Below, in pieces: positions 1-7,410 of a stretch of 14,854 nucleotides of DNA (position 1 is its first letter; every line of letters starts with the position of its first letter). The notes under the pieces were generated by a model. The model worked only from the letters and a program-made list of their open reading frames with translations, did no database searches and was not told where the DNA came from. The stretch spans positions 1-14,854 of the forward strand of contig CAYGUI010000031.1 of assembly GCA_964353115.1 (NCBI GenBank), given 5' to 3'. Origin of the DNA: CAYGUI01 sp964353115 (GTDB lineage Bacteria; Pseudomonadota; Gammaproteobacteria; JAGOUU01). The position numbers and the translations under genes are program-made.

Positions 1-1313
1 GTATTATATCTGATGAAGACAAAGTTTTATTGAAAGAAATAAATACAATATCTTGTGAAATATTCAAAGAATGTTTTAGAAGTTTAAAGATAAATGTTCC
101 TATCTTATCAGTTTGGGGAAATGTTTATTATAGAACACATAATTACAGTGAAAGATCTATTGAAGAAATTAGATTGGCATTGCTGTCACAGATAGGCTCT
201 AAAAAGTTTTTAATAAAATTTGAAAATATCGATAATCAAGTCGATAAATTAATGCTCATAAAGGTTCTATTAAATATCTTTCAGTTTAATAATGCGAAAT
301 TTAATCAATTTTTGCTTTCATTTTTAGAAAATGTAGATATATCTAGTGATTTATTTGCAATAGATGAGATTAAGATAAGTAATATATTAAGACAACTTTT
401 AAGGGTTGGAACTCGAGAAGACGAATTTGCCAAAAAATTTTATTCTGGTCATTTTTTAATTTGGGTATCTCAGATGCTTATCTCTGTCGATTTTTATCAA
501 GAAAAAGCAAATGTTTCGATGGAAGAAGTAGAGGTATATTTTGGTACATACTTAAAACTATTTCCAGAGGGTAGCGCAAGCGACGAACAATTTTTTAAAA
601 TAGCGGACATTGTTAAGTTATTTTTTGTGATTGCTAGAGATAAAGAATATAGGTCTGGAGAAGATTTTACTAATACAGTATTAAACTTTTTCTCGGGCGT
701 AGTTAATGCTAATGCTAACTGTGTAAAGGCGATGATGTTTGAGTCTTTGTCTGAATCTCAAAGACAAGAAATTATGGCGTTAACTACTACTTTTTATAGA
801 GAAAAGATTGCTAAGCCAGATTTTGTATTTCATCCAATAGAGCTTATCGAGGCTTTGGGGTTATATTCTAAAAATCTGCTGTTATCTAAAACTCGAGATT
901 CATCTACAGAATTACTATTTTTTATTACAGAGATTTTTGCAAAAAAATATCACCCATCTATTCTGTGTGGTATCTCTAAATCAATAGGGTTATTGAATTA
1001 TGCGTCTAAAGCTTTAGATAAAATATGCTCAGATAAAAATCTTTCTAAGATTGAAAAAGAGTTATTTATTCATGAGAAGGATAACCTTGATCAAATAAGA
1101 ATGTTTTTTGCTGTTGTTGGAACTGCCAAGGGAACAACAGATGTTTTCTTATCTGAGGCAAATAAGTCTATTATAAGTGAAAGTGTGAAATTTGCTTCGG
1201 CAGCTGCATCTCCTGTCGTGGTTAAACCTGCCGCAAGTCCGAGTCATGAAGAGCTTCAAGAAAGACTTAGACTTGCTAAAGCTGTAGCTAGAGCTAAATC
1301 TGGCCGGAGATAA
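1..1313 (+). CDS. Unrecognised large protein, 5' end outside window
   Basis: I do not recognise this protein. The reading frame is open from base 3, with no stop before the first candidate start (TTG at 30), and no ribosome-binding site precedes that TTG. The gene therefore most likely begins upstream of the window, and about 436 C-terminal residues are visible. Composition suggests a mostly alpha-helical soluble protein rich in Lys, Glu, Phe and Ile, with no clear membrane span. Counting from the TTG, an Ala/Pro/Ser-rich linker (about residues 385-405) precedes a charged tail with EELQE at 407-411 and a basic end (AKSGRR). The tail resembles the glutamate-rich C-terminal signals of some Legionella Dot/Icm effectors, but this is weak evidence. 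Its last 20 bp overlap the 3' end of nth on the other strand. The frame is intact, with AT-rich codon use like its neighbours. It is clearly coding, but its function is unknown. Confidence 0.8.
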   Translation, partial: IISDEDKVLLKEINTISCEIFKECFRSLKINVPILSVWGNVYYRTHNYSERSIEEIRLALLSQIGSKKFLIKFENIDNQVDKLMLIKVLLNIFQFNNAKFNQFLLSFLENVDISSDLFAIDEIKISNILRQLLRVGTREDEFAKKFYSGHFLIWVSQMLISVDFYQEKANVSMEEVEVYFGTYLKLFPEGSASDEQFFKIADIVKLFFVIARDKEYRSGEDFTNTVLNFFSGVVNANANCVKAMMFESLSESQRQEIMALTTTFYREKIAKPDFVFHPIELIEALGLYSKNLLLSKTRDSSTELLFFITEIFAKKYHPSILCGISKSIGLLNYASKALDKICSDKNLSKIEKELFIHEKDNLDQIRMFFAVVGTAKGTTDVFLSEANKSIISESVKFASAAASPVVVKPAASPSHEELQERLRLAKAVARAKSGRR

Positions 1314-1929
1314 AAGCTTCACAGTATTTATTTATAGAACATTCGGCGCACTTTGGTTTTCTTGCGGTACAAATATAACGGCCGTGTAAAATAAGCCAGT
1401 GGTGCGCATCTTTTTTGTATTTATCAGATACAATTTTGTGTAAATTATCTTCAACTTCTAAAACGTTTTTGCCAGGCGCAAGACCAGTTCTATTTGATAC
1501 TCGAAAAATATGGGTGTCAACCGCAATTTCATGATGATCAAATGCCGTATTTAATACCACATTAGCAGTTTTACGTCCCACTCCAGGCAAACTTTCTAAA
1601 TCTTGGCGATTTTCTGGGATTTTAGAATTAAATTTTTCTATTAAAATTTTGCAGGCAGATATAATATTTTTAGCTTTGCTATTATAAAGTCCAATAGTTT
1701 TTATATAACTTTTTAAATTTTCTTCGCCAAGTTTGTATATTTTTTCTGGAGTATTATATTTTTTGAATAAATCTTTAGTAGCTTTATTAACACTAATATC
1801 TGTTGCCTGAGCTGACAATATAACAGCTACTAATAATTCAAAATTAGATTTATATACTAATTCTGTAGTTGGGGCAGGGTTACTTTTTTTTAAAATAGCA
1901 AAAATTTCATCTGCAGTCTTTTTATCCAT
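1294..1929 (-). CDS. nth: Endonuclease III (DNA glycosylase/AP lyase)
   Basis: Base-excision repair enzyme that removes oxidised pyrimidines and cleaves the abasic strand by beta-elimination, acting on cytoplasmic DNA. The 211-residue length is normal for the family. The helix-hairpin-helix LPGVGRKTANVV (114-125) carries catalytic Lys120, and VDTHIFRV carries catalytic Asp138. Four cysteines at 187, 194, 197 and 203 form the C-X6-C-X2-C-X5-C [4Fe-4S] site. All of these positions coincide with E. coli Nth numbering. The ATG lies inside the end of the upstream MFS gene (8-bp overlap, ATGGATAA), so translation is probably coupled and the two genes share a transcript. The 3' end overlaps the convergent unknown gene by 20 bp. 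In E. coli, nth ends the rsx operon. Here a ferredoxin of RsxB type is nearby but separated by two genes. Confidence 0.97.
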   Translation of the reverse strand: MDKKTADEIFAILKKSNPAPTTELVYKSNFELLVAVILSAQATDISVNKATKDLFKKYNTPEKIYKLGEENLKSYIKTIGLYNSKAKNIISACKILIEKFNSKIPENRQDLESLPGVGRKTANVVLNTAFDHHEIAVDTHIFRVSNRTGLAPGKNVLEVEDNLHKIVSDKYKKDAHHWLILHGRYICTARKPKCAECSINKYCEAFISGQI

Positions 1930-3130
1930 TTTGCTCGTCTTTTAAATTGCGCGATAAAATAAAGATAACAAAGATCGCACCAATAGTTAAGAAAGCAATA
2001 GGTTTTATTGTTGAGTCATAAAAGCTGGTTACTATAACACTTCCTAATGTCATGGCAATTCCTGTGATGGTAGAAAATACTGCCATTTTTGCACCAGATC
2101 CATACTGGGAAGAGTCAATTGCTAATCTTTGCAGTGATGAGCCGGTTAATCCTCCACAAAAGGCAGATAATGAAAGAGCGGGTATTAGTAAATAATTCAA
2201 GTTTATATTCGTAAATAAAAATACAAAATAAGTAATTAAGGGTAAAATTATCGCTGCTGACAAATTAGTCCCAAATGAAATTAATTCAAGTGGTGTTTTT
2301 GTTTCAGTAAATCTTGGGACCATTTTAGTTCCAAGAATAAAGCATCCAAAAATTATTGCTTGGAAAATACCAAAATAATTTTCATTTAATTTAAAAGCAG
2401 TTTTAGTAACTACGGGACCAGTAGTAATCCACGATACCATTACCATGGTAAAGCATGAAGAAATTATCACATAGCGTAAAAAAGTAGTATTTTTTAAGAT
2501 CTCAATATAATTGCTAAATTTAGCTGTGATAATATTTTTGTTATTAGAATTTGCAGAATTTAAAGTCTCTGGCATAGTAAAAAATAATCCGCAAGTTGCA
2601 GCAGCGCCCATTATTGCTAGTAGCCAAAAAAGATGGCGCCATGAATCAAATAATAATAACAATCCAGAGCCCGCTAAAGGCCCCAATCCCGGCGCTAAAA
2701 TAGTTATGCTATACATCCAGGCTAGAGTTTTAATCGCTTGTTTAGTTTCCAAAAGTTCATGAATTGCGGCATAACCGGCTGAAAAAATTCCACTAATTAC
2801 TGAGCCTTGAATAAAGCGTGTTACTAAAAAAGAATTAATATCATTGACTAGAGCACATAAAACTGTAGCAAAAACAAAGACCATTGCACTGACAAGTAAT
2901 ACAGGACGGCGTCCAATTTTATCGCTTAATAGCCCAACAATGACTTGCATAAAGCTTGATCCTAAAACAAAGGCAGTCACTGTAGCCTGGGCAAGCTCTG
3001 GCGTAGTATTGAAGTCATGCTGCATTTGCAAAATTGCTGGTAAATACATATCGTTAGATGCATATACCGTAATTTCGTATAAAACTAGCGCTAAGGGGAA
3101 TAAAAGGGGGTTGTTTTTTAGGATATTCAT
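1922..3130 (-). CDS. Bcr/CflA-type MFS efflux transporter
   Basis: Inner-membrane major facilitator protein, probably a proton-driven drug/H+ antiporter of the Bcr/CflA (DHA1) group; the substrate cannot be read from sequence. It has 402 residues, about twelve hydrophobic segments and a cytoplasmic Asn/Lys-rich linker near 190-215 between the two halves. Family marks are NDMYLPAI (26-33) in the first helix region, motif A GLLSDKIGRRPVLL (66-79), an RFIQG motif (105-109) and the antiporter motif C around APGLGPLAG (146-154). Start choice: ATG at 3130 is the only usual start between an upstream in-frame stop and helix 1. There is no room for a Shine-Dalgarno sequence behind the predicted promoter, so the mRNA may be leaderless. 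It overlaps nth by 8 bp and is probably co-transcribed with it. Other small-molecule MFS exporters remain possible. Confidence 0.92.
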   Translation of the reverse strand: MNILKNNPLLFPLALVLYEITVYASNDMYLPAILQMQHDFNTTPELAQATVTAFVLGSSFMQVIVGLLSDKIGRRPVLLVSAMVFVFATVLCALVNDINSFLVTRFIQGSVISGIFSAGYAAIHELLETKQAIKTLAWMYSITILAPGLGPLAGSGLLLLFDSWRHLFWLLAIMGAAATCGLFFTMPETLNSANSNNKNIITAKFSNYIEILKNTTFLRYVIISSCFTMVMVSWITTGPVVTKTAFKLNENYFGIFQAIIFGCFILGTKMVPRFTETKTPLELISFGTNLSAAIILPLITYFVFLFTNINLNYLLIPALSLSAFCGGLTGSSLQRLAIDSSQYGSGAKMAVFSTITGIAMTLGSVIVTSFYDSTIKPIAFLTIGAIFVIFILSRNLKDEQNG

Positions 3131-3136
3131 CGCAAG

Positions 3137-3166
3137 ATTATATCCTAAATTCTAAAATATTTGCAA
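3137..3166 (-). promoter_or_regulatory. Predicted sigma70 promoter for MFS-nth
   Basis: On the minus strand, TTGCAA (3161-3166, four of six consensus bases) is followed after 18 bp by a perfect TATAAT (3137-3142). The predicted transcription start, about 7 bp downstream, falls at or within a base or two of the A of the MFS start codon at 3130. This promoter would drive the MFS gene and the overlapping nth. It sits in the 90-bp divergent gap shared with the 628-residue gene. Read by eye; not experimentally supported. Confidence 0.6.
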
Positions 3167-3194
3167 AATATAACGTATTGTTTTATCTTTAAAA

Positions 3195-3213
3195 TATTAT
3201 ACCTAAAAGGAGG
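3195..3213 (+). promoter_or_regulatory. Possible -10 box and perfect Shine-Dalgarno for the 628-aa gene
   Basis: AAGGAGG (3207-3213) is a full anti-16S match and lies 7 bp before the ATG at 3221, which fixes the start. TATTAT (3195-3200) could be a -10 element, but no good -35 is found at normal spacing, so the promoter call is weak while the ribosome-binding site is strong. If this -10 were used, the start of transcription would fall in or next to the Shine-Dalgarno sequence. The real promoter may therefore lie further upstream. Confidence 0.6.
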
Positions 3214-3220
3214 CTGAGAG

Positions 3221-5107
3221 ATGTTTTCAGGATTTTCAGGGCATGGTCTACGTAAAGGGATATCGGGATTAGTTTCAGGCGGCTCTTCTTCAAGTTCTCG
3301 TAGTCGTTATGATGGTAGCGCTAACTCAGCACTATTAAACAGTGCTATGGAAGCAGTATCTGAAAAATTAGTTAATGAAGAAAAAACGCCACGATTAGTT
3401 CCATCAGCAGCTACCGCTGCAGCCCATGACTCTTCAGCTTCATCAAAAACTGTTCTTAGTGAAGTACAAGAGTTTGGTGAATTACACCGAGAAAAAGAGC
3501 GTGTATCAATAGAATTAATAGAGTCACAATTAAAAAATATAAAAGAAAATTTGAAATGGAATATTGGGCGTTATGATTTAGCGTATCGAGATTTAAATAT
3601 TTTATTTGATGCTTTATCTGAACTTCAAGAAGATGGTGATGAAAAGGTAGATATATTTATTGAACAAGCATATTATCTTTTTTTAAAGTGCCTACAACGC
3701 CAAGCTCAATTAGGAGAAATAGAAAATTTTGCTTTGTTTCGAGAAGATTGTCAGGAAATAGATGAATATTTTAAAGAATACAAAATACTTTCAGCAGACG
3801 AAGTTAATGAACGAAAAATAAAAATAAGCGACAAGTTAAATGGTTTAAAAATATATTTCGAACGTTTTTATCGTCAGCAAGTTAAAGATTGTGTTAATGA
3901 GGTGACATCTAAATATGTTGAATTTCCTATTCAATATCAAAATATGGGATATAGTCGCAGATTAATTTATGGGATATTTGGATTTGATGCTCCTGAAGAT
4001 AAGTATTTTCATTTTTTTAAAAAATGTTTTATAGCGGTGTTATGTGAAAATGAAAAATTTATGGATATTCTTGATGATTCAAACAAGCTAGAGCATTTTT
4101 ACAGCAGGTTTTGTTCTGATATAGGATTGAAAAAAGATAGTAAATTTTTACTTTCGATTCGCGATGATTTTCATAAGAGATTAAGTCAAGGTGACATAGT
4201 TTTTCATGAAATAGTTGATGATATTATGGAAAGTGAAAAAATTAATTATAAAAACAAATCACCAAATATAGATCCTATAAATAAAACTATTCAATTTATT
4301 CGAGGCCATTCTGCAAGAATAATCGATGAAGCATTGAATGCTAATATAGAAGATTATAAGAAACATTCACAACATCCTAATATTAGAAATTTTGTTTCTG
4401 CTTTTTCTGAGCGAATAAAAGCTGAATATTCAAGAAGCAGATCAAAGATTGCGGCTATGCAAGAAAGAAGAGAAACACCATTGATAAGTGAAGCATTAAA
4501 GGCATCATCATATTCGTATATGTCAACTATGGGCTTTAGTGTTGCCGCTTTTGCATTTCTTGGTAAGCTTACATCTGAAGGTTTGGAAAGAAGTAGGAGT
4601 ATTGCAATGGCTTTTTATGTGTCTAAATTAGCGAAAGATCTGGAGACACTTGAAAAAGTCTTAGAGGAAATTGGATATCAAATAGCATCGACTATCAGTG
4701 CATGTTTGGTCGAGTTATCTCCAGAAGATAATCGATTGCTGGCTCAGGTATGCGCTGAAAGAGTTTTAGAATATGTTAGTACAGATGGTCATAGAAGAAC
4801 TTGGGTTAAGGGGTTGATTTATTTTTTAAAAGATAAAATTGACAAATTTAAATTAACACATAATTTATCTCGTTTAGATGCTACTAGCTCTGATGAAGAT
4901 ATGTGTCGTAATAGAATTTTCTCTGGGCTAAGAAGTGGGAGTTCTCCTTGCTCTAACACAACGGTTGCTAGGATAAAAGCTGATGGCAGGGTTGTGCATA
5001 CGATGATTAAAGATATTCTAACTGCAACAAGAGGTAAGCTGCCAGATGGTAAATTTATTCCTGTGGATGCAATGAAATCTGCTGAGCATATTATGCTTGA
5101 GAGATAA
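3221..5107 (+). CDS. Unrecognised 628-residue protein
   Basis: I do not recognise this protein. It has an intact frame of 628 residues, an ATG start set by a perfect Shine-Dalgarno sequence, and codon use similar to its neighbours. The N-terminus (1-80) is Gly/Ser/Ala-rich and probably disordered, with a serine run SSSSSRSR at 22-29. It is not a typical signal peptide. Residues 85-420 are charged, aromatic-rich and apparently helical. A modestly hydrophobic stretch (about 435-449, STMGFSVAAFAFLGK) could be a buried helix or a weak membrane association. The C-terminal 180 residues are again helical. No nucleotide-binding, protease, ankyrin, leucine-rich or other repeat motif was found. It stands between an MFS gene (divergent) and the ferredoxin gene (convergent, 17-bp overlap). 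A secreted effector or lineage-specific cytoplasmic protein is possible, but this is speculation. Confidence 0.85.
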   Translation: MFSGFSGHGLRKGISGLVSGGSSSSSRSRYDGSANSALLNSAMEAVSEKLVNEEKTPRLVPSAATAAAHDSSASSKTVLSEVQEFGELHREKERVSIELIESQLKNIKENLKWNIGRYDLAYRDLNILFDALSELQEDGDEKVDIFIEQAYYLFLKCLQRQAQLGEIENFALFREDCQEIDEYFKEYKILSADEVNERKIKISDKLNGLKIYFERFYRQQVKDCVNEVTSKYVEFPIQYQNMGYSRRLIYGIFGFDAPEDKYFHFFKKCFIAVLCENEKFMDILDDSNKLEHFYSRFCSDIGLKKDSKFLLSIRDDFHKRLSQGDIVFHEIVDDIMESEKINYKNKSPNIDPINKTIQFIRGHSARIIDEALNANIEDYKKHSQHPNIRNFVSAFSERIKAEYSRSRSKIAAMQERRETPLISEALKASSYSYMSTMGFSVAAFAFLGKLTSEGLERSRSIAMAFYVSKLAKDLETLEKVLEEIGYQIASTISACLVELSPEDNRLLAQVCAERVLEYVSTDGHRRTWVKGLIYFLKDKIDKFKLTHNLSRLDATSSDEDMCRNRIFSGLRSGSSPCSNTTVARIKADGRVVHTMIKDILTATRGKLPDGKFIPVDAMKSAEHIMLER

Positions 5108-5432
5108 TCCTACTCAGTAAATCTTTTTTATCAATTTTAGATCTTTTGTCGCGAATATCTTTTTGTTCGCGACGATTTTGTAATCGTTCTTTGTGAAGTT
5201 TCGAGCGAGTTTTAATAATTTCTTTATCAGCTAAAATATTATCTGTTTCTATTACGCTAATGCAATCCATCGGACAAGGTGGAACACACAAGCCGCAACC
5301 AATGCAAAATTCAGGCATGATAATGTGTAGTTGTTCATCTGCACCAACTATTGCATCGGTTGGGCATGGGGCAAGGCACTTGGTGCAGCCCACGCATTTA
5401 TTCTGATCGATCAAATATTTTTTTAACATCAT
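5091..5432 (-). CDS. 2[4Fe-4S] ferredoxin, RnfB/RsxB C-terminal type
   Basis: Small electron carrier of 113 residues, presumably soluble in the cytoplasm. Two classical clusters are visible: Cys13, 16, 19 and 23 (C-VG-C-TK-C-LAP-CP), and Cys43, 46, 49 and 53 (C-IG-C-GL-C-VPP-CP). Cys57 is extra. A strongly basic, charged tail (about 72-103) follows. This matches the ferredoxin-like part of RnfB/RsxB, but the N-terminal membrane anchor and the extra Fe-S domain of full RnfB are absent, and no other rnf gene is in view. The first of two adjacent ATGs (5432, 5429) is used; the start lies 35 bp inside metG, so translation is probably coupled to metG. The ribosome-binding site is weak. The 3' end overlaps the 628-residue gene by 17 bp. 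The fold is certain; the physiological partner is unknown. Confidence 0.88.
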   Translation of the reverse strand: MMLKKYLIDQNKCVGCTKCLAPCPTDAIVGADEQLHIIMPEFCIGCGLCVPPCPMDCISVIETDNILADKEIIKTRSKLHKERLQNRREQKDIRDKRSKIDKKDLLSRIISQA

Positions 5433-7047
5433 CTAAATTTAATCTGTTCATTAAAGGCTTAAATTCTTGTATTTCATGATTTAATAATTTGCTATCAATA
5501 TCATTCCAAGAATCAAATTTAATATTCAAAAACTGATAACTTTTTTCTGCAAGCTCAGGTACAACAGGAGTTAAGTAATTAATTAAAATTTTGAATAAAT
5601 TTAAGCTCACTGTACAAATATTTTGTACTTCATCGCGAGTATTTTCATCTTTTGCCAAAATCCATGGTTTTTGATTATCTATATATTGATTGGCTAGATC
5701 AGCAAGAGCCATAATTTCTTTAATAGCCTGGGAGTACTCGCGATTTAAGTATAAATCTATAATCTTTTGTTTTTTGGCTATAAAACTTTTAAATAATTCT
5801 TCGCCGGTATTATCTAATTTATTGCTAAGTTTATTATCAAAAAATTTGTTAATAAATTTTGCACTTCTTGAGGCAATATTAACTATTTTGTTTATTAAGT
5901 CTGCGTTAACGCGATTAACAAAATCTTCGGTGCTAAGATCAAAATCTTCAACTTTATTATTTAATTTTGCCGCAAAATAATAGCGTAAATAATCAGGTTG
6001 AGCTTGCTCAAGATAGTCACGTGCGTTAATAAAAGTTCCACGAGATTTTGACATTTTTTTGCCATTTATTGTTAAAAATCCATGAACATAAACTTTATCT
6101 GGAGTTTTTAACTTTGTGGCGTGTAGCATGGCTGGCCAAAATAGAGCATGAAAATAAGTAATATCTTTGCCAAGAAAGTGGATAAGCTGATGATTACTAT
6201 TTTCTTGCCAAAAATCAGCAAACTTTAAGTTATTTTTTTCACAAAAATTTTTAAAACTGGCGATATAGCCAATTGGTGCATCAAGCCATACATAAAAGTA
6301 TTTATTTTCTGTGCCGGGGATTTTAAAGCCAAAATAAGGCTCATCGCGGCTAATATCCCAGTTTTTAAGACCTGCCTCAAACCACTCAGCCATTTTATGT
6401 GCAACTTCTGGTTGTAGATGATTATCTGTCGTCCATTTTTTCAAAAAATCTTCTAATTTAGGTAATTCAAAAAAATAATGCTCAGAATCTCTTTCTATTG
6501 GGGTAGTATCGGATAAAACTGATTTAGGATTGATTAATTCTGATGGCAAATAAGTCGATCCGCATACCTCACAGCTATCTCCGTATTGATCTTCAGCCTT
6601 ACATTTTGGACAAGTTCCTTTGATGAATCTATCAGGTAGAAACATCTGTTTAGCTTCATCGTAGGCTTGTTTTATGTTTTTTACAGTAATTAAATTATTA
6701 TTTTTTAATTCTAAATAAATTTTTTCAGCTAACTCTTTGTTTTCATTAGAGTGAGTGGTGTAATAATTATCAGTAGAAATATTAAAATCTAGAAAATCAG
6801 ATTGATGAGAAATTAAATATTTGGCTATTAATTCTTCTGGCGCAATTTCTAATTTTTGGGCGTGTAGCATAATTGGGGTGCCATGGGCATCATCACCGCA
6901 AATAAAGTAGCATGTAGTACCGGTAAGTCGTTGTGTGCGAGTCCAAATATCAGTTTGCACGGCTCCGAGCATATGACCAAGGTGTAATTGTCCGTTAGCG
7001 TATGGAAGGGCGTAAGTTACTATAATAGGTTGATTTTTTTTATTCAT
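5398..7047 (-). CDS. metG: Methionyl-tRNA synthetase, short form
   Basis: Class I aminoacyl-tRNA synthetase that charges tRNA-Met in the cytoplasm. The Rossmann fold shows the HIGH-type motif HLGH (22-25) after PYANGQ, and the KMSKS loop at 331-335. A zinc knuckle has Cys146, 149, 159 and 162 (C-X2-C-X9-C-X2-C). The anticodon-binding helical domain follows, ending near 545. At 549 residues it lacks the C-terminal EMAPII-like tRNA-binding and dimerisation domain of the roughly 677-residue E. coli enzyme. It corresponds to the catalytically active monomeric core known from E. coli, so loss of function is not implied. A -10-like TAAAAT (7055-7060) lies only 7 bp before the ATG with no Shine-Dalgarno, suggesting a leaderless or very short-leader mRNA. 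The downstream ferredoxin overlaps by 35 bp, so the two form an operon. Confidence 0.97.
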   Translation of the reverse strand: MNKKNQPIIVTYALPYANGQLHLGHMLGAVQTDIWTRTQRLTGTTCYFICGDDAHGTPIMLHAQKLEIAPEELIAKYLISHQSDFLDFNISTDNYYTTHSNENKELAEKIYLELKNNNLITVKNIKQAYDEAKQMFLPDRFIKGTCPKCKAEDQYGDSCEVCGSTYLPSELINPKSVLSDTTPIERDSEHYFFELPKLEDFLKKWTTDNHLQPEVAHKMAEWFEAGLKNWDISRDEPYFGFKIPGTENKYFYVWLDAPIGYIASFKNFCEKNNLKFADFWQENSNHQLIHFLGKDITYFHALFWPAMLHATKLKTPDKVYVHGFLTINGKKMSKSRGTFINARDYLEQAQPDYLRYYFAAKLNNKVEDFDLSTEDFVNRVNADLINKIVNIASRSAKFINKFFDNKLSNKLDNTGEELFKSFIAKKQKIIDLYLNREYSQAIKEIMALADLANQYIDNQKPWILAKDENTRDEVQNICTVSLNLFKILINYLTPVVPELAEKSYQFLNIKFDSWNDIDSKLLNHEIQEFKPLMNRLNLDDVKKIFDRSE

Positions 7048-7054
7048 GGAGCTG

Positions 7055-7060
7055 ATTTTA
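7055..7060 (-). promoter_or_regulatory. Possible -10 element of metG
   Basis: TAAAAT on the minus strand ends 7 bp before the metG ATG (7047). The predicted transcript would begin about at 7048, leaving essentially no leader. No convincing -35 hexamer is found 16-18 bp upstream, so this is a weak call based on one element and on the lack of any Shine-Dalgarno sequence. Confidence 0.35.
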
Positions 7061-7082
7061 ACACATTTTTTTTCAAAAATAA

Positions 7083-7111
7083 TTGACTAAAATTGAAAGA
7101 GTTAGTATCAT
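7083..7111 (+). promoter_or_regulatory. Sigma70 promoter of the tRNA cluster
   Basis: TTGACT (7083-7088, five of six consensus bases) and TATCAT (7106-7111, five of six) are separated by the ideal 17 bp. Transcription should start near 7118, about 12 bases before tRNA-Pro. No other strong promoter lies between here and tig. It may also contribute to expression of the chaperone-protease genes downstream. Confidence 0.75.
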
Positions 7112-7129
7112 CTTGTGGAATATATCGAG

Positions 7130-7203
<74 letters not shown>

Positions 7204-7220
7204 TATTTGTTTTTATTTAA

Positions 7221-7297
7221 GCGCCAGTAGCTCATTCGGATAGAGCATCGGCCTTCTAAGCCGAGGGTGGCAGGTTCGAATCCTGCCTGGCGCGCCA
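7221..7297 (+). tRNA. tRNA-Arg (anticodon TCT)
   Basis: Acceptor GCGCCAG (7221-7227) pairs with CTGGCGC (7287-7293), the discriminator is G7294, and CCA is encoded at 7295-7297. The anticodon stem TCGGC/GCCGA encloses loop CTTCTAA with anticodon TCT at 7255-7257, reading AGA and AGG. It lies 17 bp after tRNA-Pro in the same direction and is presumably cut from a shared precursor. Confidence 0.97.
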
Positions 7298-7320
7298 TAA
7301 AAGGCAAGCGTGAGATCAGT

Positions 7321-7397
7321 GGTGGACGTAGCTCAGTTGGTAGAGCCCCGGGTTGTGATCCCGGTGGTCGTGGGTTCGAGCCCCATCGTTCACCCCA
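7321..7397 (+). tRNA. tRNA-His (anticodon GTG)
   Basis: The extra 5' base G-1 (7321) typical of tRNA-His faces discriminator C (7394). Acceptor GTGGACG (7322-7328) pairs with CGTTCAC (7387-7393), including one G-T pair. The anticodon stem CCGGG/CCCGG holds loop TTGTGAT with GTG at 7355-7357. CCA is encoded at 7395-7397. Third gene of the cluster. Confidence 0.97.
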
Positions 7398-7410
7398 TTT
7401 ATAATACAAT

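Noticed and set aside
2511..3155. Two open frames (83 and 103 residues) on the plus strand within the MFS gene
   Set aside because: They lie antisense to a strongly supported membrane transporter and show no ribosome-binding site or family features.
5690..5980. 96-residue plus-strand open frame inside metG
   Set aside because: It is a shadow of the metG coding strand with Leu/Ser/Ile-rich composition typical of antisense frames in AT-rich genes.
7298..7320. Possible small element between tRNA-Arg and tRNA-His
   Set aside because: The 23 bp are an ordinary processing spacer with no stable hairpin or conserved signal.
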